A stretch of DNA of 64,000 nucleotides, taken from NCBI GenBank assembly GCA_963556195.1, contig OY744519.1:29894397-29958396 (forward strand), read 5' to 3'. The translations under genes were made by a program, and so were the position numbers. Below are positions 1 through 13,440 of this stretch, piece by piece. The notes beneath the pieces were generated by a model, which was not told where the DNA came from, searched no databases, and was given only the letters and a program-made list of their open reading frames with translations. The stretch is from Sepiola atlantica (Eukaryota; Mollusca; Cephalopoda; Sepiida; Sepiolidae). How positions within the stretch are numbered: the stretch's first letter is position 1; each line of letters starts with the position of its first letter.

Positions 1-320
1 TGTGAATGAATACGTTTATGAGTATGGCTAAAAGGCAAAAGGTTAGAAAGTCTATGTGGGGTTAAATAAATGTCCTATTAGTAGGGAAAAGAAAGAGTTC
101 ATATATAAAAAATGTTTACAGTACACAGGTGTTGAAGTCAGGCCTTGTCCATGTGTGTATGTAGGTATGTGTGTGTTGCATTATATTAAGTCTACATGCG
201 TGGCAATAGAAGTAGCCATGTTGGATACTTTGAGCTTCTTATCAAACCTCAAGGCCAGAAGCCCGGGGGTAAGTGGGGTCTGTTGTGCCCCAAAAGAGAA
301 GTTTGTTGGTAGGTAAGAGC
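1..320. other. Anonymous sequence, no gene recognised
   Basis: Moderately AT-rich sequence with only short open frames that show no recognisable protein family. I see no repeat shared with the rest of the window. Confidence 0.4.
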
Positions 321-325
321 GCCAT

Positions 326-530
326 GGAATGAGTCAGCTCGCTGTGAGGTCTCCTGGCCGGAAAGAGACAGAGTCTAGCTGGCACTTCCTTTAATCAACT
401 TTGGTTGTGTACTCAGCTCGCTTGAGAGATGGGCCCTGATTGGGCAAGCCGGAAAGGAAGTTAATGTCTGAACCAATCAGTGCCGAGCTTATGAATTAAG
501 CACATATTCAAAATCGTAATGGCGGATCAT
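326..530 (+). promoter_or_regulatory. Promoter-like cluster of ETS, CCAAT, AP-1 and YY1-like sites
   Basis: Within 200 bases there is an AP-1/MARE-like TGAGTCAGC (330-338), ETS-like cores CCGGAAAG (358-365), CACTTCCT (383-390) and CCGGAAAGGAAGT (449-461), a forward CCAAT (473-477), an inverted CCAAT (439-443) and AATGGCGG (518-525), a YY1-like initiator. This stretch is less AT-rich than its surroundings. ETS, NF-Y and YY1 sites together are typical of TATA-less housekeeping promoters in animals. No recognisable downstream exon follows, so this may be a promoter whose gene body I cannot see, a transposon promoter, or chance. The call rests on motif reading only. Confidence 0.28.
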
Positions 531-1477
531 TGTAGCCTGCATGTTGCTACTGCTGTCGCTTGTACCTCTGCTACAATAGCAGTACTACAAGTACAAACGC
601 ACTACACCCATATACAAGCGAACACACATATATTCATGTGCATGTATATTGCAAGTAAAACAACCTGTTATAGTTCCTTATTCCATGAAAAAAAGAAAAT
701 AAACATGCCTTTCTATCTTTTTGTTTATCAATGAAGTAAAAAGCTATCGGAAATGATGAGGGGTGGAATTTTCAATTTTTAATTCTAGTTATCGTTTATT
801 CATTTTATTTTAATCATTGTCCAGGTCTTCAGCTGTCCACCGAAACGCTTGCGTCACCCAGGCAAAGTAGTAGGGAGGATTACATCGCAAATTAGCTCTC
901 CCTCCAAATGCCAGGCTGCATGCCCAAACCATCGAAGATGTTGCTGCAATAGTCTGCAGTTCTACCCTGTTGTGACACTTCTGTATGCCGCAGATTATCC
1001 AACAGACGCAGGGATGGAAGAACCAAAAGTAATCACCGATTTCCGGTGCAGACGCCTCTTAGAATTTTCTGCCATGTTTTTTCTGCCGAAGCATCCTTTT
1101 TTTCGATAATCGTCACAAGAACTACAACGATGCATAAAGGATAGAGGGAGTTTTTATCAAGGCTTGCCTCCTCTAGATCCGCCATGTTCTGTCTATGACC
1201 AAGTGCATTAACAGGGTTACCTCATGAAAGGTGTGACTCTTCGCCACGCATAGACGATCATTCACTTTAGAGAACAGGTTAACTAGAGACTGTAGCGGCA
1301 CAAATGTGCTTTGAGGCGTATCTCATAGTGCTGGGTGCATGGGCACCAGTCAAAGGCACCACGGAAGGCCATCTTCGAAAAGTATTATCCCTCTGTATGA
1401 ACCCGCTTAACCCCAAATCATTTCATCTCAATTTTGCAATAGAAGAATTCAAATAAAAAGAAAATTATTTTAAACTA
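531..1477. other. Anonymous stretch, no gene recognised
   Basis: Contains short open frames of about 70-86 codons with no familiar motif. About 800-1400 is somewhat less AT-rich and shows no internal repetition. It could be a host 5' UTR, intron or old repeat; nothing in it decides. Confidence 0.35.
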
Positions 1478-1640
1478 GCTGTCCCTACCTGGCGTTGCTC
1501 AGGAGTCTTTTTACTTTCATTTCTGTTTCATTTCATTTTTTTTCATTTTTTTTTTTTTTTTTAAATCGCATTTTTTGTTAACTCTTAAATTTTATTAATA
1601 ACTAGCTGCCCCGACCCGGCGTTGTCCGGGATGCAGTAAA
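1478..1640 (+). repeat. Two relics of a CTAGCTG-CCCGGCGTTG dispersed motif
   Basis: ACTAGCTGTCCCTACCTGGCG (about 1477-1497) and ACTAGCTGCCCCGACCCGGC with GTTGTCCGGG (about 1601-1630) are two copies of a short GC-rich motif. It recurs with variation at about 17775, 20450 (reverse), 20550 (reverse), 39692, 44515, 50508 and 58385 (reverse). In each case it marks the junction between AT-rich repeat sequence and flank, so it is probably one end of a family of non-autonomous elements. The class is not determined. Confidence 0.5.
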
Positions 1641-1674
1641 GTCATTTTAGTTTTTAATTTTTATTTGTTTGCAG

Positions 1675-1749
1675 ATGTTTAAACATAAGATAAACAATTA
1701 TGTTTAAACATAAGATAAACAATTATGTTTAAACATAAGATAAACAATT
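1675..1749 (+). repeat. 25-bp tandem repeat, three exact copies
   Basis: Three perfect head-to-tail copies of a 25-base unit beginning ATGTTTAAACATAAG. Each contains the palindrome ATGTTTAAACAT. Confidence 0.9.
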
Positions 1750-2679
1750 ACTATTATATTCTTCAATCTAAAATATCAGTTATAACACTTTACTGATTTT
1801 TATTTTTTAGGTGATTATTTAAAAATGTAAGTTTCATCTGTTGTATATTGTTACTGTGCTTGAATAACGATGAACAATTATGTGTAAAAATGTAACGGTA
1901 TATCTTTATGTATTTTTCAAAATATATTTGGTTATGGGGATCTATCTCAAAAACCTTTTAAGGAGTTTGTTACATATTTCCATTCTATGAACGTCCAGCG
2001 CAAACGCAAACCTCCACAAAGTGATTGTACCATCTTTGGACAGAACATATACTACACTTTGATCCTAGCCTGAAGGCCAAGAATGTGTATTTCAGTTCGA
2101 ATTATTATATAATTATATATATTATTATATTATATAGATAATTATATATATTATATAGATTATTATATAGATTAGATCATTATATAGATCGGATTATTAT
2201 AGAGATTATTATATAGATAAGAAAAAGAAAAATGTGCAAGTTACGTAATGACGAGAAACACGCAAAACTGGTCACACAGTTTTATTAATATTGAGATATG
2301 TGTAAATTTATGCAAAAACAAATAAACAGGTTGCGAAACAAAGTTGGCGGCAGATAAAATAAAAAATTTAGGTCAAAATTTCCACTCTGATTTGCTTGAT
2401 CTGAATTTTGAGGTGAAAAATGACAAAAAAATGAAAAAATAATCATTCAGTGTGAAAAGAACGAAAAACAGTTGAATATTGTTTGGTATTTGTGAATGAG
2501 GGCATCAGAAATAGAAACATGGCTGCAATGGAGATGTGGCAGGAAGAAAAGGATGACTGACAAAACAAGAGAAACACTCAGACAGACATAGGTTTTTTCA
2601 TGTTCTTCTTATCAGCTCCAAGAGAAACAGAATGAGAACGGACATTCTTAAGATGGATCTATTCTATCTGCGATTTTAG
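1750..2679. other. AT-rich non-coding stretch with degenerate TTATATAGAT repeats
   Basis: About 2102-2220 is a degenerate run of TTATATAGAT-like units. The rest is AT-rich sequence without recognisable coding potential. It may be the body of the element whose GC-rich end lies at 1601-1630. Confidence 0.4.
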
Positions 2680-5600
2680 CAATGAAAATACTTGAAACTT
2701 TAAACTTTAGCGTAACAGACCTACGAAAATGCCGTTTCAAGCATAACTGTTACAGACTCATGAAAATTCATGAATTTATCGATGAAAATGTTATTTCAAT
2801 GTTAAACGTAGCAGAGAAACAAAAATGCTACTTCAAACTTGAACATGACAGACAAATTAAAAAAATGTTTAAAACTTTAGCGTAACAGACAAACGAAAAT
2901 GACATTTCAAACTGACCAACGAAAATGGCATTTCAAACTTTAGCATAACAGACAGACGAAAATGATATTTCAAACTTTAGCGTAACAGACAAACGAAAAT
3001 GACATTTCAAACTGACCAACGAAAATGACATTTCAAACTTTAGCGTAACAGACAAACGAAAATGGCATTTCAAACTGACCAACGAAAATGACATTTCAAA
3101 CTTTAGCGTAACAGACCAAGGGAAATGGCATTTTAAACTTAATATCTAACAGACCAACAAAATTTTTGTTTACATCTTGAACATAACAGACCAACGAAAA
3201 TTCTACTTCTTACTTGACCATAAAAGACCAATGAAAATGACATTTCAAACTTAACCGTAACAGACAAATGAAAACGGCATTTCAAACTGACCAACGAAAA
3301 TGGCATTTCAAACTGACCAACGAAAAGGACATTTCAAACTTTAGCGTAACAGACCAACGAAAATTGCATTTCAAACTTTAGCGTAACAGACCAACGAAAA
3401 TGGCATTTCAAACTGACCAACGAAAATGGCATTTCAAACTTTAGCGTAACAGACCAACGAAAATGGCATTTCAAACTTTAGTGTAACAGACACACGAAAA
3501 TGGCATTTCAAACTGACCAACGAAAATGACATTTCAAACTTTAGCGTAACAGACCAAGGGAAATGGCATTTTAAACTTAATATCTAACAGACCAACAAAA
3601 ATTTTGTTTACATCTTGAACATAACAGACCAACGAAAATTCTACTTCTTACTTGACCATAAAAGACCAATGAAAATGACATTTCAAACTTAACCATAACA
3701 GACAAATGAAAACGGCATTTCAAACTGACCAACGAAAATGGCATTTCAAACTGACCAACGAAAAGGACATTTCAAACTTTAGCGTAACAGACCAACGAAA
3801 ATGGCATTTCAAACTTTAGCGTAACAGACCAACGAAAATGGCATTTCAAACTGACCAACGAAAATGGCATTTCAAACTTTAACGTAACAGACCAACGAAA
3901 ATGGCATTTCAAACTTTAGTGTAACAGACACACGAAAATGGCATTTCAAACTGACCAACGAAAATGACATTTCAAACTTTAGCGTAACAGACCAACGAAA
4001 ATGGCATTTCAAACTGACCAACGAAAATGACATTTCAAACTTTAGCGTAACAGACAAATGAAAATGGCATTTCAAACTGACCAACGAAAATGGCATTTTA
4101 AACTTTAACGTAACAGACAAACGAAAATTGCATTTCAAACAGACCAACGAAAATGGCATTTCCAACTTTAGCGTAACAGACAAACGAAAATGGCATTTCA
4201 AACTTTAGCGTAACAGACCTACGAAAATGCCGTTTCAAGCATAACTGTTACAGACTCACAAAAATTCATGAATTTATCGATGAAAATGTTATTTTAATCT
4301 TAAACGTAGCAGAGAAACAAAAATGCTACTTCAAACTTGAACTTGACAGACCAATTAAAAAAATGTTTAAAACTTTAGCGTAACAGACAAACGAAAATGA
4401 CATTTCAAACCGACCAACGAAAATGACATTTCAAACTTTAGTGTAACAGAAAAACGAAAATGACATTTCGAACTTTAGTGTAACAGACAAACGAAAATGG
4501 CATTTCAAACTGACCAACGAAAATGACATTTCAAACTTTAGCGTAACAGACAAACGAAAATGGCATTTCAAACTGACCAACGAAAATGACATTTCAAACT
4601 TTAGCGTAACAGACCAAGGGAAATGGCATTTTAAACTTAATATCTAACAGACCAACAAAAATTTTGTTTACATCTTGAACATAACAGACCAACGAAAATT
4701 CTACTTCTTACTTGACCATAAAAGACCAATGAAAATGACATTTCAAACTTAACCGTAACAGACAAATGAAAACGGCATTTCAAACTGACCAACGAAAATG
4801 GCATTTCAAACTGACCAACGAAAAGGACATTTCAAACTTTAGCGTAACAGACCAACGAAAATGGCATTTCAAACTTTAGCGTAACAGACCAACGAAAATG
4901 GCATTTCAAACTGACCAACGAAAATGGCATTTCAAACTTTAGCGTAACAGACCAACGAAAATGGCATTTCAAACTTTAGTGTAACAGACACACGAAAATG
5001 GCATTTCAAACTGACCAACGAAAATGACATTTCAAACTTTAGCGTAACAGACCAACGAAAATGGCATTTCAAACTGACCAACGAAAATGACATTTCAAAC
5101 TTTAGCGTAACAGACAAACGAAAATGGCATTTCAAACTGACCAACGAAAATGACATTTCAAACTTTAGCGTAACAGACCAAGGGAAATGGCATTTTAAAC
5201 TTAATATCTAACAGACCAACAAAAATTTTGTTTACATCTTGAACATAACAGACCAACGAAAATTCTACTTCTTACTTGACCATAAAAGACCAATGAAAAT
5301 GACATTTCAAACTTAACCGTAACAGACAAATGAAAACGGCATTTCAAACTGACCAACGAAAATGGCATTTCAAACTGACCAACGAAAAGGACATTTCAAA
5401 CTTTAGCGTAACAGACCAACGAAAATGGCATTTCAAACTGACCAACGAAAATGGCATTTCAAACTTTAGCGTAACAGACCAACGAAAATGGCATTTCAAA
5501 CTTTAGTGTAACAGACACACGAAAATGGCATTTCAAACTGACCAACGAAAATGACATTTCAAACTTTAGCGTAACAGACCAACGAAAATGGCATTTCAAA

Positions 5601-7090
5601 CTGACCAACGAAAATGACATTTCAAACTTTAGCGTAACAGACAAACGAAAATGGCATTTCAAACTGACCAACGAAAATGACATTTCAAACTTTAGCGTAA
5701 CAGACAAACTAAAATGGCATTTCAAACTGACCAACGAAAATGACATTTCAAACTGACCAACGAAAATGACATTTCAAACTTTAGCGTAACAGACAAACGA
5801 AAATGGCATTTCAAACTGACCAACGAACATGACATTTTAAACTTTAGCTTAACAGACCAACGAAAATGACATTTCAAACTTTAGCGTAACAGACAAACGA
5901 AAATAGCATTTCAAACTGACTAACGAAAATGACATTTCAAACTTTAGCGTAACAGACCAACGAAAATGACATTTCAAACTTTAGTGTAACAGACACACGA
6001 AAATGGCATTTAAAACTGACCAACGAAAATGACATTTCAAACTTTAGCGTAACAGACCAACGAAAATGGCATTTCAAACTGACCAACGAAAATGACATTT
6101 CAAACTTTAGCGTAACAGACAAACTAAAATGGCATTTCAAACTTTAGTGTAACAGACACACGAAAATGGCATTTCAAACTGACCAACGAAAATGACATTT
6201 CAAACTTTAGCGTAACAGACCAACGAAAATGGCATTTCAAACTGACCAACGAAAATGACATTTCAAACTTTAGCGTAACAGACAAACGAAAATGGCATTT
6301 CAAACTGACCAACGAAAATGACATTTCAAACTTTAGCGTAACAGACAAACTAAAATGGCATTTCAAACTGACCAACGAAAATGACATTTCAAACTGACCA
6401 ACGAAAATGACATTTCAAACTTTAGCGTAACAGACAAACGAAAATGGCATTTCAAACTGACCAACGAACATGACATTTCAAACTTTAGCTTAACAGACCA
6501 ACGAAAATGGCATTTCAAACTTTAGCGTAACAGACAAACGAAAATGGCATTTCAAACTGATTAACGAAAATGACATTTCAAACTTTAGCGTAACAGACCA
6601 ACGAAAATGACATTTCAAACTTTAGCGTAACAGACAAACGAAAATAGCATTTCAAACTGACTAACGAAAATGACATTTCAAACTTTAGCGTAACAGACCA
6701 ACGAAAATGACATTTCAAACTTTAGCGTAATAGACAAACGAAAATGGCATTTCAAACTGACCAACAAAAATGACATTTCAAACTTTAGCGGAACAGACCA
6801 ACGGAAATGGCATTTTAAACTTAATACCTAACAGACCAACAAAAAATTTGTTTCAATCTTGAACATAACAGACCAACGAAAATTCTACTTCTGACTTGAC
6901 CATAACAGACCAATGAAAATGCTGTTTAGAACTTAACCTTAAAAGTGCAACGAAAATGCTGTTTCAAACTGAAATGTAACTGACCAATAAAAATGCTCCT
7001 TCAAATTTAAACGTTACAGACCAACGAAAATTGAACATAACAAAAATGCTATTCTAAACTTGAACGTAACAGACAAAAATGCTATATTAT
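2680..7090 (+). repeat. Satellite array with 63-bp unit and higher-order repeats
   Basis: The array is built from two related half-units. One is about 26 bp (GCATTTCAAACTGACCAACG and on) and one about 37 bp (ACATTTCAAACTTTAGCGTA and on); together they make 63 bp. Both halves end in ACGAAAATG, so the 63-mer itself arose from a shorter ancestor. A diverged block carrying CCAAGGGAAATGG recurs at about 3116, 3554, 4614 and 5178, with a relic near 6796. A block with CCGTTTCAAGCATAACTG recurs at about 2730 and 4228, 1.5 kb apart. Units at both edges are the most diverged, as expected if homogenisation is strongest in the interior. Because 63 is divisible by three, the minus strand stays open for up to 109 codons; these are not genes. 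Confidence 0.93.
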
Positions 7091-7349
7091 TTAATAGTTA
7101 GTGTTTTATTGGCCATGTTATTTATTATGGCCAACGGATGGCTAACTACTAAAGGCCAATCCTTACAGTAACTTAACACGCTTATATTTTCTATTAAATA
7201 TCAAATTGTTTTTAATGCTAATACGCCACAGTAGGTAAATGTAAATAAATTGTTTGCGACTAATTTCCCAACTAAATTTCCTTTAAAATCTTTTATGTTG
7301 CCAACAGTTACATTTGTCCATTTTATATATTAAAATCAATGCCGTTAAT
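7091..7349. other. AT-rich flank of the satellite, nothing recognised
   Basis: AT-rich sequence with no repeat or coding signal that I can name. Confidence 0.35.
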
Positions 7350-7655
7350 GACTATATATTTTCTCCCCACTTGTGAGTTGAGCTCTCTAGTGAAAGGAAA
7401 TAATGGTTTCCACCGAGCATGAAAACATTATTCTTTCTAATTAAAATAGAGTTTTCCAGAATCAGTAATGTAAACAAAAGCAATTATAATTTCTTCTACT
7501 TTTGTGGTGTGTGGAGATGGCTCAAGAGTAAGAACACTGACCATTATACTAGCAGTCGGATTTAGAATCTGAGTTTGAAACACTAATCATGTCTAATCAC
7601 ACTGAGTCATGATATGGCAAAACATATGTCTGTGGATGACTATATATATATACAA
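7350..7655 (+). mobile_element. Decayed tRNA-like SINE with hammerhead relic
   Basis: A Pol III-type A box (TGGCTCAAGAG, 7518-7528) and B box-like GAGTTTGAAAC (7571-7581) form a tRNA-like head. It is followed by a degraded hammerhead at 7598-7635. There, CACA and TGTG still pair as helix I, the GTC cleavage triplet is intact (7628-7630), but the catalytic CUGAUGA is broken (CTGAGTC) and GAAA reads AAAA. The upstream part (7350-7440) resembles the body of the elements at 14640 and 38550, giving the order body, tRNA-like, ribozyme, (TA)n. An old, inactive copy. Confidence 0.5.
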
Positions 7656-7730
7656 TTACCGATTCTGTTCTAAATTCTCAATTCCGATACAATTACCGAT
7701 TCCGATTCCAATAAACATACCAAAGTTATG
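7655..7730 (+). repeat. GATTCCGATT-rich dispersed repeat fragment
   Basis: Repeats of ACCGATTC and ATTCCGAT match the ends of the hAT-like element at 37936-38527 and the fragment at 53395-53480. A short relic of that family. Confidence 0.45.
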
Positions 7731-8028
7731 TTAAAAAAATCAACTAACAATTTGTTTACGTCAGTTATTTTAGTATACTATTGCGCTGGTACAAAATCTA
7801 TAAAAAAACGGATATGTTCATTTTTTTTTGTACCTCACCGATAAGCTATAGAAAAACAGCAATAAACATTGGTAAACCTTTTCTAGATTTAAAATAAAAT
7901 ATTAATTAATGTTTATTTTCATTTTAAAGAAGCAAACATTTCTTCGTAAATGAATTTACTTAACTATTTTTAAAGGGAGGAGAAACAAGATAATAATGCT
8001 AAACATGTTTGTTTTCGTGTACGATTTT

Positions 8029-11000
8029 GTTTTACAACCTTAACTATATTGTACATATTATTTTACAACCTTAACTATATTGTACATATTATTTTACAAC
8101 CTTAACTATATTGTACGTATTATTTTACAACCTTAACTATATTGTACGTATTATTTTACAACCTTAACTATATTGTACGTATTATTTTATAACTGTAACT
8201 ATATTGTACGTATTATTTTACAACCTTAACTATATTGTACGTATTATTTTATAACTGTAACTATATTGTACGTATTATTTTACAACCTTAACTATATTGT
8301 ACGTATTATTTTATAACTGTAACTATATTGTACATATTATTTTACAACCTTAACTATATTGTACGTATTATTTTACAACCTTAACTATATTGTACATATT
8401 ATTTTACAACCTTAACTATATTGTACATATTATTTTACAACCTTAACTATATTGTACGTATTATTTTATAACTGTAACTATATTGTACGTATTATTTTAC
8501 AATCTTAACTATATTGTACGTATTATTTTACAACCGTAACTATATTGTACGTATTATTTTACAACCGTAACTATATTGTACGTATTATTTTACAACCGTA
8601 ACTATATTGTACGTATTATTTTACAACCGTAACTATATTGTACGTATTATTTTACAACCTTAACTATATTGTACGTATTATTTTACAACCTTAACTATAT
8701 TGTACATATTATTTTACAACCTTAACTATATTGTACATATTATTTTACAACCTTAACTATATTGTACGTATTATTTTACAACCGTAACTATATTGTACGT
8801 ATTATTTTACAACCGTAACTATATTGTACGTATTATTTTACAACCTTAACTATATTGTACGTATTATTTTACAACCTTAACTATATTGTACATATTATTT
8901 TACAACCTTAACTATATTGTACATATTATTTTACAACCTTAACTATATTGTACATATTATTTTACAACCTTAACTATATTGTACGTATTATTTTATAACT
9001 GTAACTATATTGTACGTATTATTTTACAATCTTAACTATATTGTACGTATTATTTTACAACCGTAACTATATTGTACGTATTATTTTACAACCGTAACTA
9101 TATTGTACGTATTATTTTACAACCGTAACTATATTGTACGTATTATTTTACAACCTTAACTATATTGTACGTATTATTTTACAACCTTAACTATATTGTA
9201 CGTATTATTTTACAACCGTAACTATATTGTACGTATTATTTTACAACCTTAACTATATTGTACGTATTATTTTACAACCTTAACTATATTGTACGTATTA
9301 TTTTACAACCTTAACTATATTGTACGTATTATTTTACAACCTTAACTATATTGTACGTATTATTTTAAAACCGTAACTATATTGTACGTATTATTTTACA
9401 ACCTTAACTATATTGTACGTATTATTTTACAACCTTAACTATATTGTACATATTATTTTACAACCGTAACTATATTGTACATATTATTTTACAACCTTAA
9501 CTATATTGTACGTATTATTTTACAACCGTAACTATATTGTACGTATTATTTTACAACCTTAACTATATTGTACGTATTATTTTACAACCTTAACTATATT
9601 GTACGTATTATTTTACAACCTTAACTATATTGTACGTATTATTTTACAACCTTAACTATATTGTACGTATTATTTTACAACCGTAACTATATTGTACGTA
9701 TTATTTTACAACCTTAACTATATTGTACATATTATTTTACAACCTTAACTATATTGTACGTATTATTTTACAACCTTAACTATATTGTACGTATTATTTT
9801 ACAACCTTAACTATATTGTACGTATTATTTTACAACCGTAACTATATTGTACGTATTATTTTACAACCGTAACTATATTGTACGTATTATTTTACAACCT
9901 TAACTATATTGTACGTATTATTTTACAACCTTAACTATATTGTACGTATTATTTTACAACCTTAACTATATTGTACGTATTATTTTACAACCTTAACTAT
10001 ATTGTACATATTATTTTACAACCTTAACTATATTGTACGTATTATTTTACAACCGTAACTATATTGTACGTATTATTTTACAACCTTAACTATATTGTAC
10101 GTATTATTTTACAACCGTAACTATATTGTACGTATTATTTTACAACCTTAACTATATTGTACGTATTATTTTACAACCTTAACTATATTGTACGTATTAT
10201 TTTACAACCGTAACTATATTGTACGTATTATTTTACAACCGTAACTATATTGTACGTATTATTTTACAACCTTAACTATATTGTACGTATTATTTTACAA
10301 CCTTAACTATATTGTACGTATTATTTTACAACCTTAACTATATTGTACGTATTATTTTACAACCTTAACTATATTGTACATATTATTTTACAACCGTAAC
10401 TATATTGTACGTACTATTTTACAACCTTAACTATATTGTACGTATTATTTTACAACCTTAACTATATTGTACGTATTATTTTACAACCGTAACTATATTG
10501 TACATATTATTTTACAACCGTAACTATATTGTACGTATTATTTTACAACCTTAACTATATTGTACGTATTATTTTACAACCTTAACTATATTGTACGTAT
10601 TATTTTACAACCTTAACTATATTGTACGTATTATTTTACAACCGTAACTATATTGTACGTATTATTTTACAACCGTAACTATATTGTACGTATTATTTTA
10701 CAACCTTAACTATATTGTACATATTATTTTACAACCTTAACTATATTGTACGTATTATTTTACAACCGTAACTATATTGTACGTATTATTTTACAATCTT
10801 AACTATATTGTACGTATTATTTTACAACCTTAACTATATTGTACGTATTATTTTACAACCTTAACTATATTGTACATATTATTTTACAACCGTAACTATA
10901 TTGTACGTATTATTTTAAAACCGTAACTATATTGTACGTATTATTTTACAACCTTAACTATATTGTACATATTATTTTACAACCGTAACTATATTGTACG

Positions 11001-13180
11001 TATTATTTTACAACCTTAACTATATTGTACGTATTATTTTACAACCGTAACTATATTGTACGTATTATTTTATAACTGTAACTATATTGTACGTATTATT
11101 TTACAACCTTAACTATATTGTACATATTATTTTACAACCTTAACTATATTGTACGTATTATTTTAAAACCGTAACTATATTGTACGTATTATTTTACAAC
11201 CTTAACTATATTGTACATATTATTTTACAACCTTAACTATATTGTACGTATTATTTTAAAACCGTAACTATATTGTACATATTATTTTACAACCTTAACT
11301 ATATTGTACATATTATTTTAAAACCTTAACTATATTGTACGTATTATTTTAAAACCTTAACTATATTGTACGTATTATTTTAAAACCTTAACTATATTGT
11401 ACGTATTATTTTACAACCTTAACTATATTGTACATATTATTTTACAACCTTAACTATATTGTACGTATTATTTTACAACCGTAACTATATTGTACGTATT
11501 ATTTTACAACCTTAACTATATTGTACGTATTATTTTACAACCTTAACTATATTGTACGTATTATTTTACAACCTTAACTATATTGTACGTATTATTTTAC
11601 AACCTTAACTATATTGTACGTATTATTTTACAACCTTAACTATATTGTACGTATTATTTTACAACCTTAACTATATTGTACGTATTATTTTACAACCTTA
11701 ACTATATTGTACATATTATTTTACAACCGTAACTATATTGTACGTATTATTTTACAACCGTAACTATATTGTACGTATTATTTTACAACCTTAACTATAT
11801 TGTACGTATTATTTTACAACCTTAACTATATTGTACGTATTATTTTACAACCTTAACTATATTGTACGTATTATTTTACAACCTTAACTATATTGTACGT
11901 ATTATTTTACAACCTTAACTATATTGTACGTATTATTTTACAACCTTAACTATATTGTACATATTATTTTACAACCTTAACTATATTGTACGTATTATTT
12001 TACAACCTTAACTATATTGTACGTATTATTTTACAACCTTAACTATATTGTACATATTATTTTACAACCGTAACTATATTGTACATATTATTTTACAACC
12101 GTAACTATATTGTACGTATTATTTTACAACCTTAACTATATTGTACGTATTATTTTACAACCGTAACTATATTGTACGTATTATTTTACAACCTTAACTA
12201 TATTGTACGTATTATTTTACAACCTTAACTATATTGTACGTATTATTTTACAACCGTAACTATATTGTACGTATTATTTTACAACCTTAACTATATTGTA
12301 CATATTATTTTACAACCGTAACTATATTGTACATATTATTTTACAACCGTAACTATATTGTACGTATTATTTTACAACCTTAACTATATTGTACGTATTA
12401 TTTTACAACCTTAACTATATTGTACGTATTATTTTACAACCTTAACTATATTGTACGTATTATTTTACAACCTTAACTATATTGTACGTATTATTTTACA
12501 ACCGTAACTATATTGTACGTATTATTTTACAACCTTAACTATATTGTACGTATTATTTTACAACCTTAACTATATTGTACATATTATTTTACAACCGTAA
12601 CTATATTGTACGTATTATTTTACAACCTTAACTATATTGTACATATTATTTTACAACCTTAACTATATTGTACGTATTATTTTATAACTGTAACTATATT
12701 GTACATATTATTTTACAACCTTAACTATATTGTACGTATTATTTTACAACCTTAACTATATTGTACATATTATTTTACAACCTTAACTATATTGTACATA
12801 TTATTTTACAACCTTAACTATATTGTACGTATTATTTTACAACCTTAACTATATTGTACATATTATTTTACAACCTTAACTATATTGTACATATTATTTT
12901 ACAACCGTAACTATATTGTACGTATTATTTTACAACCGTAACTATATTGTACGTATTATTTTACAACCTTAACTATATTGTACATATTATTTTACAACCT
13001 TAACTATATTGTACATATTATTTTACAACCGTAACTATATTGTACGTATTATTCTACAACCATAACTATATTGTACGTATTATTTTACAACCTTAACTAT
13101 ATTGTACGTATTATTTTACAACCTTAACTATATTGTACGTATTATTTTACAACCTTAACTACATTGTACGTATTATTTTA
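8029..13180 (+). repeat. 31-bp satellite array, about 166 copies
   Basis: A 31-base monomer (TATTATTTTACAACCTTAAC followed by TATATTGTACG) runs for about 5.15 kb, which is 166 units with almost no length change. Variation is concentrated at a few positions: GTACG versus GTACA, CCGTAAC versus CCTTAAC, and a rarer ATAACTGTAAC form. Marker variants recur exactly 17 units apart (ATAACTG at 8467 and 8994; AATCTT at 8501 and 9028), showing higher-order duplication. No protein is encoded. The lack of unique spacers excludes a CRISPR-like structure. Confidence 0.97.
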
Positions 13181-13440
13181 GAAAGAATGACAATAATTAT
13201 ATATCAATGACAGAGAAAAAGAATTACAGAGAATTCTAGAAAAAATAAAGCCAACAAAATACAAATTTTACTTATCTGACACATTTTAGGTTTAATTATA
13301 ATATAAAATAAAATAACAGAAATTTTCTTTTCATTTCTGTTGTTGGCAAAAATTTCCTTTGTACAGATTTTTTTAACAAAACAATATCCTTGTGCCTAAT
13401 TTGTCAAAATATATGTTAGATTTTTTTAACAATTAAATAA
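13181..13440. other. AT-rich spacer between two tandem arrays
   Basis: AT-rich sequence without coding signal, separating the 31-bp and 86-bp arrays. Confidence 0.4.

Noticed and set aside
849..1109. 86-codon frame as a host exon
   Set aside because: No splice-site pattern, domain or repeat of codon bias supports it; low evidence.
3872..6387. Repeated minus-strand frames of 67-109 codons
   Set aside because: Products of the 63-bp satellite unit being divisible by three; no start context, no domain, interrupted at diverged units.
8029..13180. CRISPR-like array
   Set aside because: Regular 31-bp repeats but with no unique spacers, in a eukaryotic context; a satellite.
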